In this document: positions 7,843 to 15,333 of the stretch, piece by piece
How positions within the stretch are numbered: the stretch's first letter is position 1
Layout: every line of letters starts with the position of its first letter
Assembly (NCBI GenBank): GCA_937896705.1
Contig: CALBOC010000122.1
Coordinates: 1 to 17,984, forward strand
DNA from: an uncultured Micrococcaceae bacterium
GTDB lineage: Bacteria > Actinomycetota > Actinomycetes > Actinomycetales > Micrococcaceae
DNA length: 17,984 nucleotides
Reading direction: 5' to 3'
Program-made: the position numbers and the translations under genes
The notes under the pieces: generated by a model
What the model was told of the DNA's origin: nothing
Seen by the model: only the letters and a program-made list of their open reading frames with translations
Databases searched by the model: none

Positions 7843-8634
7843 ATGGCGAACCCGCGTCCAGGCCAGTCGCGGCGTGAATCGCAACCCGAACCCACAAGAG
7901 CTGATACCGTCACGGCTCGATCACTCGCGTTGCTAGCCGCATTTAGTCCTGAACGACCACGACTGTCGCTCAGTGAAATGGCACGACGGGCAGAGCTGCC
8001 GGTCTCCACAGCGCATCGGCTCGTTTCGGAGTTAGTGCAGTGGGGTGCGCTCGAACGGATTAATAATGAGTATGTGGTGGGACAGCGTCTTTGGAAGCTT
8101 GGTCTGTTAGCGCCCATCCGCCAGAACATTGCCGAAATCGCCGCCCCGCATATGCAAGATGTGTTGTTCGTGACGCATAACGTCGTAAACCTCTTTGTTC
8201 TTGAAGGATCGCGGGTGCTGCTCTTAGAACGCATCTCAGGAACCAAAGTCGGGGCACCCTTCCGAAAGGTCGGCGATCCATTACCGCTTCATGCCTCAGC
8301 GGCCGGCAAGGTGATGTTGGCGTACTCCCGACAAGATCTGCTGTCCGAAGCCACCAAGAAGATGATCAGCCTCACTGCGCATACAATAACGTCACCACGT
8401 GAGCTGCAGACCGAAATCGCCGAGGTGAAGAAGTCAGGCTATGCCACCTCGAACCAAGAAGCTGGCGTGGACAACTTCGCGGTTGCGGTGCCCGTGCTGG
8501 ATGCTATGGGATACGCCGTGGCCGCCCTGGGTGTCGTCCATCAGAACCCACCAGCCCTCGGGTCGGTCGTTCCGGTGCTTCGAATCGCCGCTCGAGGTAT
8601 CGCCCGCCGGCTGACGGTAGCTGATGTTTCCTAG
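7843..8634 (+). CDS. IclR-family transcriptional regulator
   Basis: DNA-binding regulator of 263 residues. A winged helix-turn-helix occupies about residues 20-80 (TARSLALLAAFSPERPRLSLSEMARRAELPVSTAHRLVSELVQWGAL), followed by the linker helix and the IclR effector domain (about 90-260), with LHASAAGKVMLAYS and GYATSNQEAGVDNFAVAVPV typical of the family. ATG 7843 has AGGAGG 5 bp upstream. IclR proteins often control aromatic or organic-acid catabolism and bind short palindromes. The three related 19-mers in this window, one overlapping its own promoter, make it the probable controller of the surrounding genes. Whether it activates or represses cannot be decided from sequence. Confidence 0.93.
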   Translation: MANPRPGQSRRESQPEPTRADTVTARSLALLAAFSPERPRLSLSEMARRAELPVSTAHRLVSELVQWGALERINNEYVVGQRLWKLGLLAPIRQNIAEIAAPHMQDVLFVTHNVVNLFVLEGSRVLLLERISGTKVGAPFRKVGDPLPLHASAAGKVMLAYSRQDLLSEATKKMISLTAHTITSPRELQTEIAEVKKSGYATSNQEAGVDNFAVAVPVLDAMGYAVAALGVVHQNPPALGSVVPVLRIAARGIARRLTVADVS

Positions 8635-8671
8635 CGGTATGCGGGCAGTGGTTCCAACAAACTCGAAGATT

Positions 8672-8690
8672 CTTTCCGTTGGACGGAAAG
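8672..8690 (+). promoter_or_regulatory. IclR-type operator site B (upstream of reductase-P450)
   Basis: CTTTCCGTTGGACGGAAAG is an inverted repeat with 8-bp perfect arms and a 3-bp centre, the most symmetrical of the three related sites. It lies 90 bp before the reductase start, in the 145-bp gap after iclR. Confidence 0.7.
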
Positions 8691-8779
8691 CAATTCTGCT
8701 TGTGATGTGGACAACTCCTAGCCTAGGGGTAACCCAAGCCCGGTTAGCCGTGGCCCTTCCGACGATAAGGAGCTAGCGC

Positions 8780-9760
8780 GTGACTCTCACTGCACCCTCT
8801 AAAGCCCCAGCTACGATCGACACCGTTATTGACACGGTCGAACAGGTCGCAGATGAAGTTGTCACTTTGGTGCTACGCCGTGCCGATGGCTCCGACTTCC
8901 CCGTATGGGAACCTGGAGCACACATTGATGTACACCTGGACAACGGTCTGATCCGCCAATACTCATTGTGCTCACCGACCCAGGATCGATCCATCCTGCA
9001 GATCGGAGTCTTGCACACCCCAGACTCACGCGGCGGCTCGGAGTTTGTCCACACTAACTTGTTGCCCGGTTCCGAGCTCACGATCTCTGCACCGCGGAAC
9101 AACTTCCCGTTGGTCAACTCCCGGAAATACATGTTTATTGCCGGCGGTATCGGAATCACCCCGATCATTCCGATGTTGGAAGCTGCCGAGGCCCAAGGCA
9201 AGGAGTGGGTCCTGCACTACGGTGGTCGATCCCGCACCAGCATGGCATTCATCGATGAATTACAGGCCAAATATGGGCCCGAGAAGATCCGCATTTACGC
9301 CAACGATGAGGACAACATGCTGGACCTCAATAACGTTCTAGCGATGCCACGAGCCCACATGCTCGTCTATGCCTGTGGCCCAGGTGGCATGCTCACCGCC
9401 ATCGAGGAACTGTGCATGGGGTGGCCTCCCGGAGCGTTGCATACCGAACGCTTTGTCGCAGCCGAACTAGGTGCTGCGGCCAGCAGTGAACCATTCGAAG
9501 TCGAACTGGCACAAACCGGCAAGACCGTTACCGTCCAACCAAACGAAACCATCGTCGATGCGGTTGAAGCGGCCGGCGCTCGCGTGCTGTCCAGCTGCCG
9601 CGCCGGAGTGTGCGGTACCTGTGAAACCCGTATTCTCGCCGGCGAACCAGAACACCGTGATGCCGTTCTGACTGAAGAGGACAAAGCAGCTGGTGAAGTC
9701 ATGCTGCCCTGCGTCTCTCGTGCAGCCGCCGGTTGCAGCCGTCTCGTTCTTGATCTGTGA
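8780..9760 (+). CDS. Phthalate dioxygenase reductase-type flavin/[2Fe-2S] oxidoreductase (P450 partner)
   Basis: One-component electron-transfer protein, 326 residues, moving electrons from NAD(P)H through flavin to a [2Fe-2S] centre. Domain order follows phthalate dioxygenase reductase and VanB: flavin domain with RQYSLCS (residues 59-65) and APRNNFPL (104-111), nucleotide domain with AGGIGITP (121-128) and YACGPGGM (197-204), then a plant-type ferredoxin domain with cysteines 273, 278, 281 and 311 (C-x4-C-x2-C-x29-C). The RxYSLC form suggests FMN, as in PDR, rather than FAD. The GTG start at 8780 has AAGGAG 7 bp upstream. The P450 gene starts 17 bp after the stop and no separate ferredoxin is present, so this protein very likely reduces that P450. 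Confidence 0.9.
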   Translation: MTLTAPSKAPATIDTVIDTVEQVADEVVTLVLRRADGSDFPVWEPGAHIDVHLDNGLIRQYSLCSPTQDRSILQIGVLHTPDSRGGSEFVHTNLLPGSELTISAPRNNFPLVNSRKYMFIAGGIGITPIIPMLEAAEAQGKEWVLHYGGRSRTSMAFIDELQAKYGPEKIRIYANDEDNMLDLNNVLAMPRAHMLVYACGPGGMLTAIEELCMGWPPGALHTERFVAAELGAAASSEPFEVELAQTGKTVTVQPNETIVDAVEAAGARVLSSCRAGVCGTCETRILAGEPEHRDAVLTEEDKAAGEVMLPCVSRAAAGCSRLVLDL

Positions 9761-9777
9761 GCCCTACAGGAGTAGTT

Positions 9778-10977
9778 ATGACCACCACCATTGAACCAGC
9801 AGTTTTTACCGAAGACCCCTTCGGTGAAGCCGCGCTTGCCGACCCATACCCCTTCCTGGACCGCCTACGTGAAGCAGGCCCCATCAGCTACCTAGAAGCT
9901 ACCGGGTCTTATGCGGTCGTAGGCTACGAAGAGGTTTACGAAGTTCTGATGGATTTTGAAACCTACATCTCCTCGGGTGGCCTGGGCCCGCGCGATATCC
10001 GGAAAGACGAAGCCTGGCGGCCGCCGAGCATTCTGGAATCTGACCCACCGATTCACACCGTCATGCGGCGTGCTCTGACCGGTGTCATTAACCCGTCGAC
10101 GGTTCGTGCACTCCGTGAACCCTTCACCGCCCCGGCCGTAGACCTCGTCGAGGATCTCACCCAGTACGCGCGTTTTGATGCCGTCACCGACCTGGCCGAA
10201 AAATACCCCATCCAAGTGTTCCCCGATGCCGTTGGACTGCCGCAAGAAGGCCGTGAGCACCTGCTGCCGTACGGCAACATGGTTTTCAACGCGTTCGGCC
10301 CCGAGAACTACATTTATCAACAAGCCTTCGCAGAAGGCGACGCGCACTCAGCCGCCGTTATGAAACTCTGCCAACGCGAATCCCTCGATGACACCGGTTT
10401 TGGCGCTAAGATTTATGAACGCATCAACGATGGCCTCATCACCAAAGACCAGGCCGCACTCTTGGTGCGAGCGCTGCTCTCCGCAGGTGTAGACACAACA
10501 ATCTTTAGCATCGGCAATACATTGTCCGTGTTGGCTCGTTACCCCGAGGCCTGGCAACGCTTACGCGAAAATCCCTCAATGGCCAAATTTGCGATCGACG
10601 AAGCGCTGCGCGTGGAATCACCATTTCAAAAATTCCACCGCACGGTCGCTACCGACACCGTCCTGGGCGGAGTAGAACTACCGGCGGGCACCAAGATCCT
10701 GCTCTTCGTCGGAGCTGCCAACCGTGACCCAGCGAAATGGGGCGACGACGCTGCCGAGTTCAGCTTAGACCGGAGCTCATCTGGCCACGTAGCTTTCGGT
10801 ATGGGACTCCACCAGTGTGTGGGCCAGCCGATTGCCCGGTTGGAAATGGAAATTGTCCTGCAGCAATTGCTTGAAAAATTCGAAACCATCGAATTAGCCG
10901 GCGAACCGGTGCCCTTTATTCACAACGTGCTGCGCGGCTTCGAATCGGTGCCGGTAAAGGTCACTCCGAGCCGCTAA
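9778..10977 (+). CDS. Cytochrome P450, CYP199A-like (aromatic acid monooxygenase)
   Basis: Haem-thiolate monooxygenase of 399 residues, soluble bacterial type. Visible landmarks: WRPPSILESDPPIHTVMRR (80-98), I-helix LLSAGVDTT (233-241), ExxR motif at Glu275-Arg278, and haem loop FGMGLHQCVG (340-349) with Cys347 as axial ligand. The WRPPS...ESDPP block, FPDAVGLPQEGREHLLPYGNMVFNAFGP (148-175) and AANRDP resemble CYP199A enzymes as I remember them, which O-demethylate or hydroxylate para-substituted benzoates such as 4-methoxybenzoate. Substrate is therefore inferred. ATG 9778 with AGGAG 5 bp upstream is preferred over an in-frame GTG at 9757 that overlaps the reductase stop. It is cotranscribed with the PDR-type reductase. 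Confidence 0.9.
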   Translation: MTTTIEPAVFTEDPFGEAALADPYPFLDRLREAGPISYLEATGSYAVVGYEEVYEVLMDFETYISSGGLGPRDIRKDEAWRPPSILESDPPIHTVMRRALTGVINPSTVRALREPFTAPAVDLVEDLTQYARFDAVTDLAEKYPIQVFPDAVGLPQEGREHLLPYGNMVFNAFGPENYIYQQAFAEGDAHSAAVMKLCQRESLDDTGFGAKIYERINDGLITKDQAALLVRALLSAGVDTTIFSIGNTLSVLARYPEAWQRLRENPSMAKFAIDEALRVESPFQKFHRTVATDTVLGGVELPAGTKILLFVGAANRDPAKWGDDAAEFSLDRSSSGHVAFGMGLHQCVGQPIARLEMEIVLQQLLEKFETIELAGEPVPFIHNVLRGFESVPVKVTPSR

Positions 10978-11000
10978 CCACCGCACACCTGTCCTACAGT

Positions 11001-11028
11001 CTCCCGGTGGCCGCACCGCCACCGGGAG
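11001..11028 (+). terminator. Stem-loop after the P450 gene (possible weak terminator)
   Basis: An 11-bp perfect stem CTCCCGGTGGC / GCCACCGGGAG closes a 6-nt loop, 24 bp after the P450 stop. The nearest T-run (TCTTTTTG) is about 15 bp further on, so termination may be partial. It could attenuate transcription between the P450 and the downstream transporter, or stabilise the upstream mRNA. Confidence 0.5.
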
Positions 11029-11110
11029 GCGTATTAGTCGTGTCTTTTTGCCGCAGGCTCTTGGCACACGTCACGGTTCTTCTGACGTTATTTCCCGATA
11101 GGAACAGCTC

Positions 11111-12505
11111 ATGGCTAACCAAATCTCTACACGATCATCCACTCCGGCGGCTTCCCCAGGGACGCCTCAAGGCGCAGACCCAGCGACATGGAGCGCCCGT
11201 CGCCGAAAGCGCTACGGCTGGCTCGTCACCGTGATGCTACTGGTTTTAATGATGATCAGCTGGGCAGATAAAGCCATCCTCGGCATTGTCGCGGTCCCCC
11301 TAATGGAAGACCTCAACATCTCTGAAGCACAATTCGGGCTGTTGGGCAGTGCCGTCTTCATGCTGTTTGGCATAGCCCAACTGGTGGCCGCACCGATTGC
11401 CAACCGGGTGCAAGCCAAATGGATCCTGCTGGTGTTGTGTCTGGTCTGGTCTATCGCCCAGGTTCCGGTCATCTTATTTGCCTCACTGCCTGCGCTGTGG
11501 TTTAGCCGTTTATTATTGGGCGCAGGAGAAGGACCCCTGGCACCCATCACCATGCACGCGGTCTACAAGTGGTTTCCGGCGGCTAAAGGTGCCACCCCTG
11601 CCGCACTGGCCTCCGCGGGTGTCACCTTAGGCATTGTTGCGTTCGCGCCGGTTCTAGCCTGGGTAACGGCTTCGTTCGGCTGGAAATCCGCCTTCGTGTT
11701 TGTTGCCATCATCGGCGTCATCTGGGCGGCCGTCTGGCTCTTTATCGGCAAAGAAGGTCCCTACACCTCAGTCAAGGCTGAACGTGAAATCGAAGGCTAC
11801 GCAGTCGACGAGACTGAAGACCCCGTTGAAGCAGCCAAAACCGCAGCGGCCGACAGCAAAGTCAAATACCGCCGTTCGCTGTTCACCCCGACTTGGATCC
11901 TGGCGGTGTTGTGCTCGTTCTTTGGCTACTGGACCTTCACCGTCGCCACCACCTGGTTGCCCGCATATTTCGAGAATGTCCTCGGTGCCAGCACACAACA
12001 ATCCGGCTCTCTCATCGCCCTGCCGGCAATGTGGGGTGCGATTGCCACCGTTGGTCTGAGCTGGCTCACAGAGTTCCTTGGCTCACGCGGTTGGACCACA
12101 CGCTACTCTCGCGGACTCGTGCTGAGCTTAGCGACCATCTTCTCGGGCGTCATGGTACTGCTCGGCACTCTGGCCAGCACCCCGACCCTTGCCATTATTT
12201 GCTTTACCTTTGGGTTCGGTACCGCTCCAGCACTCTTTGCTCTGACCTACCTCGTTTGTGCGGAGATGACCAGCATCGGTCAGCGGGGTGCCATGTTGCA
12301 GTTCACCAACGCGTTTCTGACCACCGGCGGCCTGTGTGCCCCGATGTTCGTTGGCGCGATGGTCGGAGCCGCCGCAACTCCAGCAATGGGCTATGAGATG
12401 TCCTTCTTGATTACCGGTGGTGTCATGGGTGCTATCGGCTTGCTCGCTGCCCTAGGGATCAACCAGCAGCGCGACCGCAAGAAACTAGGACTCGACCTCG
12501 TCTAG
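11111..12505 (+). CDS. MFS transporter, anion:cation symporter (ACS)-like
   Basis: Major facilitator of 464 residues with about twelve helices. The segment ISWADKAILGIVAVPLMEDLNISEAQFGLLGS (about 49-80) matches the ACS-type opening in which an acidic residue in helix 1 precedes a conserved helix; LLLGAGEGPLAPITMHAVYKWFP (about 137-159) matches the GxGEG..P motif of sugar-acid and aromatic-acid symporters. A charged central loop (about 215-255) separates the two six-helix halves. ATG 11111 follows AGGAAC at suitable spacing. It lies 133 bp after the P450 and may share its transcript through a weak terminator. By context it would import the aromatic acid used by the cluster; this is inference. 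Confidence 0.87.
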   Translation: MANQISTRSSTPAASPGTPQGADPATWSARRRKRYGWLVTVMLLVLMMISWADKAILGIVAVPLMEDLNISEAQFGLLGSAVFMLFGIAQLVAAPIANRVQAKWILLVLCLVWSIAQVPVILFASLPALWFSRLLLGAGEGPLAPITMHAVYKWFPAAKGATPAALASAGVTLGIVAFAPVLAWVTASFGWKSAFVFVAIIGVIWAAVWLFIGKEGPYTSVKAEREIEGYAVDETEDPVEAAKTAAADSKVKYRRSLFTPTWILAVLCSFFGYWTFTVATTWLPAYFENVLGASTQQSGSLIALPAMWGAIATVGLSWLTEFLGSRGWTTRYSRGLVLSLATIFSGVMVLLGTLASTPTLAIICFTFGFGTAPALFALTYLVCAEMTSIGQRGAMLQFTNAFLTTGGLCAPMFVGAMVGAAATPAMGYEMSFLITGGVMGAIGLLAALGINQQRDRKKLGLDLV

Positions 12506-12527
12506 TATCGTCCCGGCATATCACCTT

Positions 12528-12570
12528 AAAGAATCGGCAGTCCGTTGAGTCAACGTGCTGCCGGTTCTTT
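12528..12570 (+). terminator. Hairpin after the ACS-type MFS gene
   Basis: AAAGAATCGGCAG (12528-12540) pairs with CTGCCGGTTCTTT (12558-12570) over 13 bp with one G-U pair. The loop itself contains CGTTGA/TCAACG, a second 6-bp pairing. The 3' arm ends in TTCTTTGTCTT, a modest U-rich tail, consistent with a terminator for the plus-strand transporter. Confidence 0.6.
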
Positions 12571-12744
12571 GTCTTGCATCTGTAATGTCTTGTCCCAACC
12601 ACAACAGCGCAAGAGTCGTCGGTGCCAGCACAACACTGCTTGCTGGGCTGACTGCCTGTCCGAGTCGGTGCTGAGGACTCGATCAGTGCCTGGCTGGCCA
12701 CCTTGGTTCGGTTGATCGATGCGGGTCGAGGGTGAAGACAACAT

Positions 12745-12806
12745 AAAAAAGCCTTCTGGCCGTGGCGGCCCCGCAGCGTGCGGGACCAGTACGGCCAGAA
12801 GGCTTT
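12745..12806 (-). terminator. Strong intrinsic terminator of the ALDH-MBL operon
   Basis: On the minus strand a 16-bp perfect stem (12806-12791 with 12763-12748) is followed by a run of six T (12750-12745). The loop holds a nested CCCGCA/TGCGGG hairpin. It lies 17 bp after the MBL stop. Confidence 0.9.
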
Positions 12807-12823
12807 CGATATGTAGATGTGGG

Positions 12824-13753
12824 TTATACGGTGACGTAGGCAGTATCGGGCACAACGGTAAACCGTTGGCCGCTGGTGGCGACGTCAATCGGGCCGGCAT
12901 ATGTGCTGGCGGCACCTGCGGCCCATTGTTCGGGAGTCGCTACGCCGGCCAGGTGGGAAAGCACCAGGCGTTTCGCTCCGGAAGCGGTAGCAATGCGACC
13001 GGCACCTTCGGGCGTGGAGTGGGATTGCTGCTGATGGTTCAAAAACGCTGCATCGAAACCCCGCGCAGCAAAGAACTCGATGTTCACAGCTTCGTGCACC
13101 AAAATGTCGGTGTCCAGGGCCAGCTGGGCTAGCGCATCACTTTCGGCGGTATCGCCGGAAAACGTGATCGAGCCGGCTGCCGTATCGAAGCGGAACCCAA
13201 ACGCTGGGTGGACCGGCGGGTGGTCGACCAGCACCGCGGTGACCTTGACGTGGTCATCCTCGTACACGAGGAACGGATCTGGCGTTAGCGCAGGGACAGT
13301 AATTTCTACCGGACGAATCAGGTCTGACATCACCGGCCGTGCTTCATCGGTGACCCGAATGTTGAGGTCATACGAAAATGCCTCCAGAGTGTGTTCGATG
13401 AGCCCTTGGGTACCCGATAGGGTTGCGCCTTCTGGATGCTCAGTATCTTTGCCTGGACCATGAATCGGGATCTCGTGGGAGAACCCCTGCACCGGAGCTC
13501 CCCAATTCCACATGAGAAACCCGGGTAGTTCGGCCACATGGTCAGAGTGCAGGTGGGTAATAAAACCGGCTTTGAAGTCCTTGCCGCGCAATCCTGCTTC
13601 GTGTGCTGACCGGACGCAGCCTAGCCCGAAGTCGATCATGTAGAACTGATCGTCGACGACCACGGCACTGGCCATCCCGTTTTCTTTGCCTCGGATAGCT
13701 GGTCCAGCAGCAGTACCAAGCGTAATGAGTTCCGTTGATGAATGATTCGTCAC
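12824..13753 (-). CDS. Metallo-beta-lactamase-fold hydrolase (RNase Z/arylsulfatase-like group)
   Basis: Metal-dependent hydrolase of 309 residues. The zinc-binding signature THLHSDH (66-72; His67, His69, Asp71, His72) is intact, followed by a later DHPPVHP segment, FSGDTAESD supplying the bridging Asp, HEAV, and SHL near the C-terminus as the last His. This arrangement is that of the RNase Z/arylsulfatase-like branch rather than of true beta-lactamases. No secretion signal is seen. GTG 13753 is used, with AGGA overlapping the ALDH stop codon, and only 8 bp separate the genes, so it is the second gene of an ALDH-MBL operon. The substrate is unknown; an ester or lactone of the aromatic pathway is a guess from context. 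Confidence 0.85.
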   Translation of the reverse strand: MTNHSSTELITLGTAAGPAIRGKENGMASAVVVDDQFYMIDFGLGCVRSAHEAGLRGKDFKAGFITHLHSDHVAELPGFLMWNWGAPVQGFSHEIPIHGPGKDTEHPEGATLSGTQGLIEHTLEAFSYDLNIRVTDEARPVMSDLIRPVEITVPALTPDPFLVYEDDHVKVTAVLVDHPPVHPAFGFRFDTAAGSITFSGDTAESDALAQLALDTDILVHEAVNIEFFAARGFDAAFLNHQQQSHSTPEGAGRIATASGAKRLVLSHLAGVATPEQWAAGAASTYAGPIDVATSGQRFTVVPDTAYVTV

Positions 13754-13761
13754 AATGAGTC

Positions 13762-15168
13762 CTATCGATTGTTGTTCGATGCTGCTGAGTTCAAGCCAAC
13801 GAAGGTGTTGATGGTGCGTGGTTCTAGGTATTCATCCAGGCCCCATCGACCGCGTTCCCGACCCAGGCCGGAAGTCTTCCACCCGCCAAATGGGGCATCA
13901 AGTTCGACCACGGTGTGCTGGTTGATCCACACGGTGCCCGACTCTAAGCGGCCGGCCAGTTGCTTTGCGCGATCCAAATCTTGAGACCATACTGATGCGC
14001 CTAGCCCATAGGGGCCGTTGTTAATTTCTGCGACCGTGGTATCCACATCGTCGTAGGTGACAATTGGTAGGGCACTACCGAACTGTTCTTCATATACCAG
14101 CGGCATCTGCGCGTTTGTATCGATAACGATGGTTGGATCCATGAAATATCCGGGTAGCTCGGAGTTCGACGAGCCTCCAGCAATGACTTGTGCACCGGCA
14201 GAAACCGCATTGTCGACGAGTGAGCGCACGATCGATAACTGCGACTCGTTGTGCATCGGTCCCATGGTCGTATTTTCCTGAATCCCATGGCCGACGACGA
14301 TGTTTTGCGTCTGAGCAGCCATGGCCTCGGAAAGCTCCTTGGCAATGGAGCGCGGCACATACACACGTTTGACGGCCATGCATACCTGCCCCGCGTTGCG
14401 GAAGGCGCTGTTGAGAATAGCTTGGGCAGTGTGTTCAATATCGGCGTCATCTAAGACCAGCGCCGCATCGTTGCCGCCGAGCTCCAGGGTGACCCGTTTG
14501 ACCGTTTCAGCGGCCTGGGCAGCGACTGCAGTGCCCACCTCGGTGGAACCGGTAAAGGAAATCTTGCGTATTTCTGGCAGCGTGCTCAGTGCGACGTTGA
14601 CGGTGCGGTTACTGCTGGTACGCGTCTGCACAACGCCTGGCGGAAGCACCTGGTTCATCAGCTCGACCAACGCGATGGTAGACAGCGGCGTGGTGGGGGA
14701 GGGCTTTGCGATCACGGTGCAGCCTGCTACAAGTGCCGGGGCAAGTTTGACCGACAGTAATGAAATCGGGAAGTTCCAGGGGGTAATGGTCCCAACGATC
14801 CCGACGGGTAGGTGTTGCACCTCAATGGTGCGTCCCTGCCGTGGCGGGAGGGTTTCGGTGTCGGCCCATTCAAGGTCCGCGTAGTAGGCGAAGAGGTCAG
14901 CTGAGGTTTTGAACTCGCCGATCGCTTCGGTCAGAACCTTGCCTTGCTCGAGTGATAACAACCGTCCGAGCCGGTCCGCATCCTGGCGGATCAGGGCGGC
15001 GATCTGACGCAGCGCGCCACGTCGTGCTTCACGATCGGCGGCCCAGCCGATGCTGGCTCGTTCTGCCTGACTGATGGCGTCGCGCACATCGTCTTCGGTA
15101 TGTTGGGGCGCTTCTCCAACGACTTCTAGCGTCGCGGGATCATATACCGCATATGTCGGTGCCGTCAT
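13762..15168 (-). CDS. Aldehyde dehydrogenase (NAD(P)-dependent)
   Basis: Oxidises an aldehyde to the carboxylic acid with NAD(P)+. The 468-residue protein has the ALDH catalytic set: TPWNFP with Asn132, cofactor-region Lys155 in AKPSP, LELGG with general base Glu229, and GQVC with nucleophile Cys263, the usual 34-residue spacing. The NAD-binding stretch that normally reads roughly NVVTGxxxxxG after PPG is QTRTSSNRTVN here, although length is preserved. The frame extends upstream to 15285, but ATG 15168 has GGAGGG 6 bp before it and gives MTAPTYAVYDP, the proper N-terminus. It is divergent from the SDR gene with operator site C between them. Vanillin- or coniferaldehyde-type substrates are plausible by context only. 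Confidence 0.92.
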   Translation of the reverse strand: MTAPTYAVYDPATLEVVGEAPQHTEDDVRDAISQAERASIGWAADREARRGALRQIAALIRQDADRLGRLLSLEQGKVLTEAIGEFKTSADLFAYYADLEWADTETLPPRQGRTIEVQHLPVGIVGTITPWNFPISLLSVKLAPALVAGCTVIAKPSPTTPLSTIALVELMNQVLPPGVVQTRTSSNRTVNVALSTLPEIRKISFTGSTEVGTAVAAQAAETVKRVTLELGGNDAALVLDDADIEHTAQAILNSAFRNAGQVCMAVKRVYVPRSIAKELSEAMAAQTQNIVVGHGIQENTTMGPMHNESQLSIVRSLVDNAVSAGAQVIAGGSSNSELPGYFMDPTIVIDTNAQMPLVYEEQFGSALPIVTYDDVDTTVAEINNGPYGLGASVWSQDLDRAKQLAGRLESGTVWINQHTVVELDAPFGGWKTSGLGRERGRWGLDEYLEPRTINTFVGLNSAASNNNR

Positions 15169-15235
15169 GACACTCCCTCCAGTCAATATGGTCATTGTGT
15201 CTAGTGTCGCTATCCCACCCCGAAAATGCCCAGAT

Positions 15236-15254
15236 CTTTCCATTAGATAGAAAA
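15236..15254 (+). promoter_or_regulatory. IclR-type operator site C (ALDH/SDR intergenic)
   Basis: CTTTCCATTAGATAGAAAA repeats the 19-mer pattern of sites A and B, with imperfect arms. It lies 67 bp from the ALDH start and 81 bp from the SDR start, so it could control both divergent transcripts. Confidence 0.6.
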
Positions 15255-15333
15255 TGTGAGTGTCAAACGGGTGTTCGTGACGCAAGATACTTATGTATGG
15301 TTGGCCATTATCGAATTTAGAAGGAGCTGCACC

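Larger units (their letters stand above)
12506..12823. other. Intergenic region between convergent MFS and MBL genes
   Basis: These 318 bp contain a hairpin next to the MFS stop and a strong minus-strand terminator next to the MBL stop. Between them (12571-12744) are minor inverted repeats, for example CGAGTC / GACTCG at 12661-12681, but no convincing gene. Confidence 0.6.

Noticed and set aside
9757..9777. GTG start overlapping the reductase stop as the P450 start
   Set aside because: AGGAG lies between it and ATG 9778 at ideal spacing for the latter; the extra seven residues are not P450-like.
11088..11107. TTTCCCGATAGGAA upstream of the ACS-type MFS as a fourth IclR site
   Set aside because: The centre is 2 bp shorter than in the other three sites, interior bases differ, and it contains the ribosome binding site of the gene.
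12506..12744. Possible transposase or IS remnant between the MFS and MBL genes
   Set aside because: Translation of both strands gave no recognisable transposase motif, and no terminal inverted repeats with target duplication were seen.
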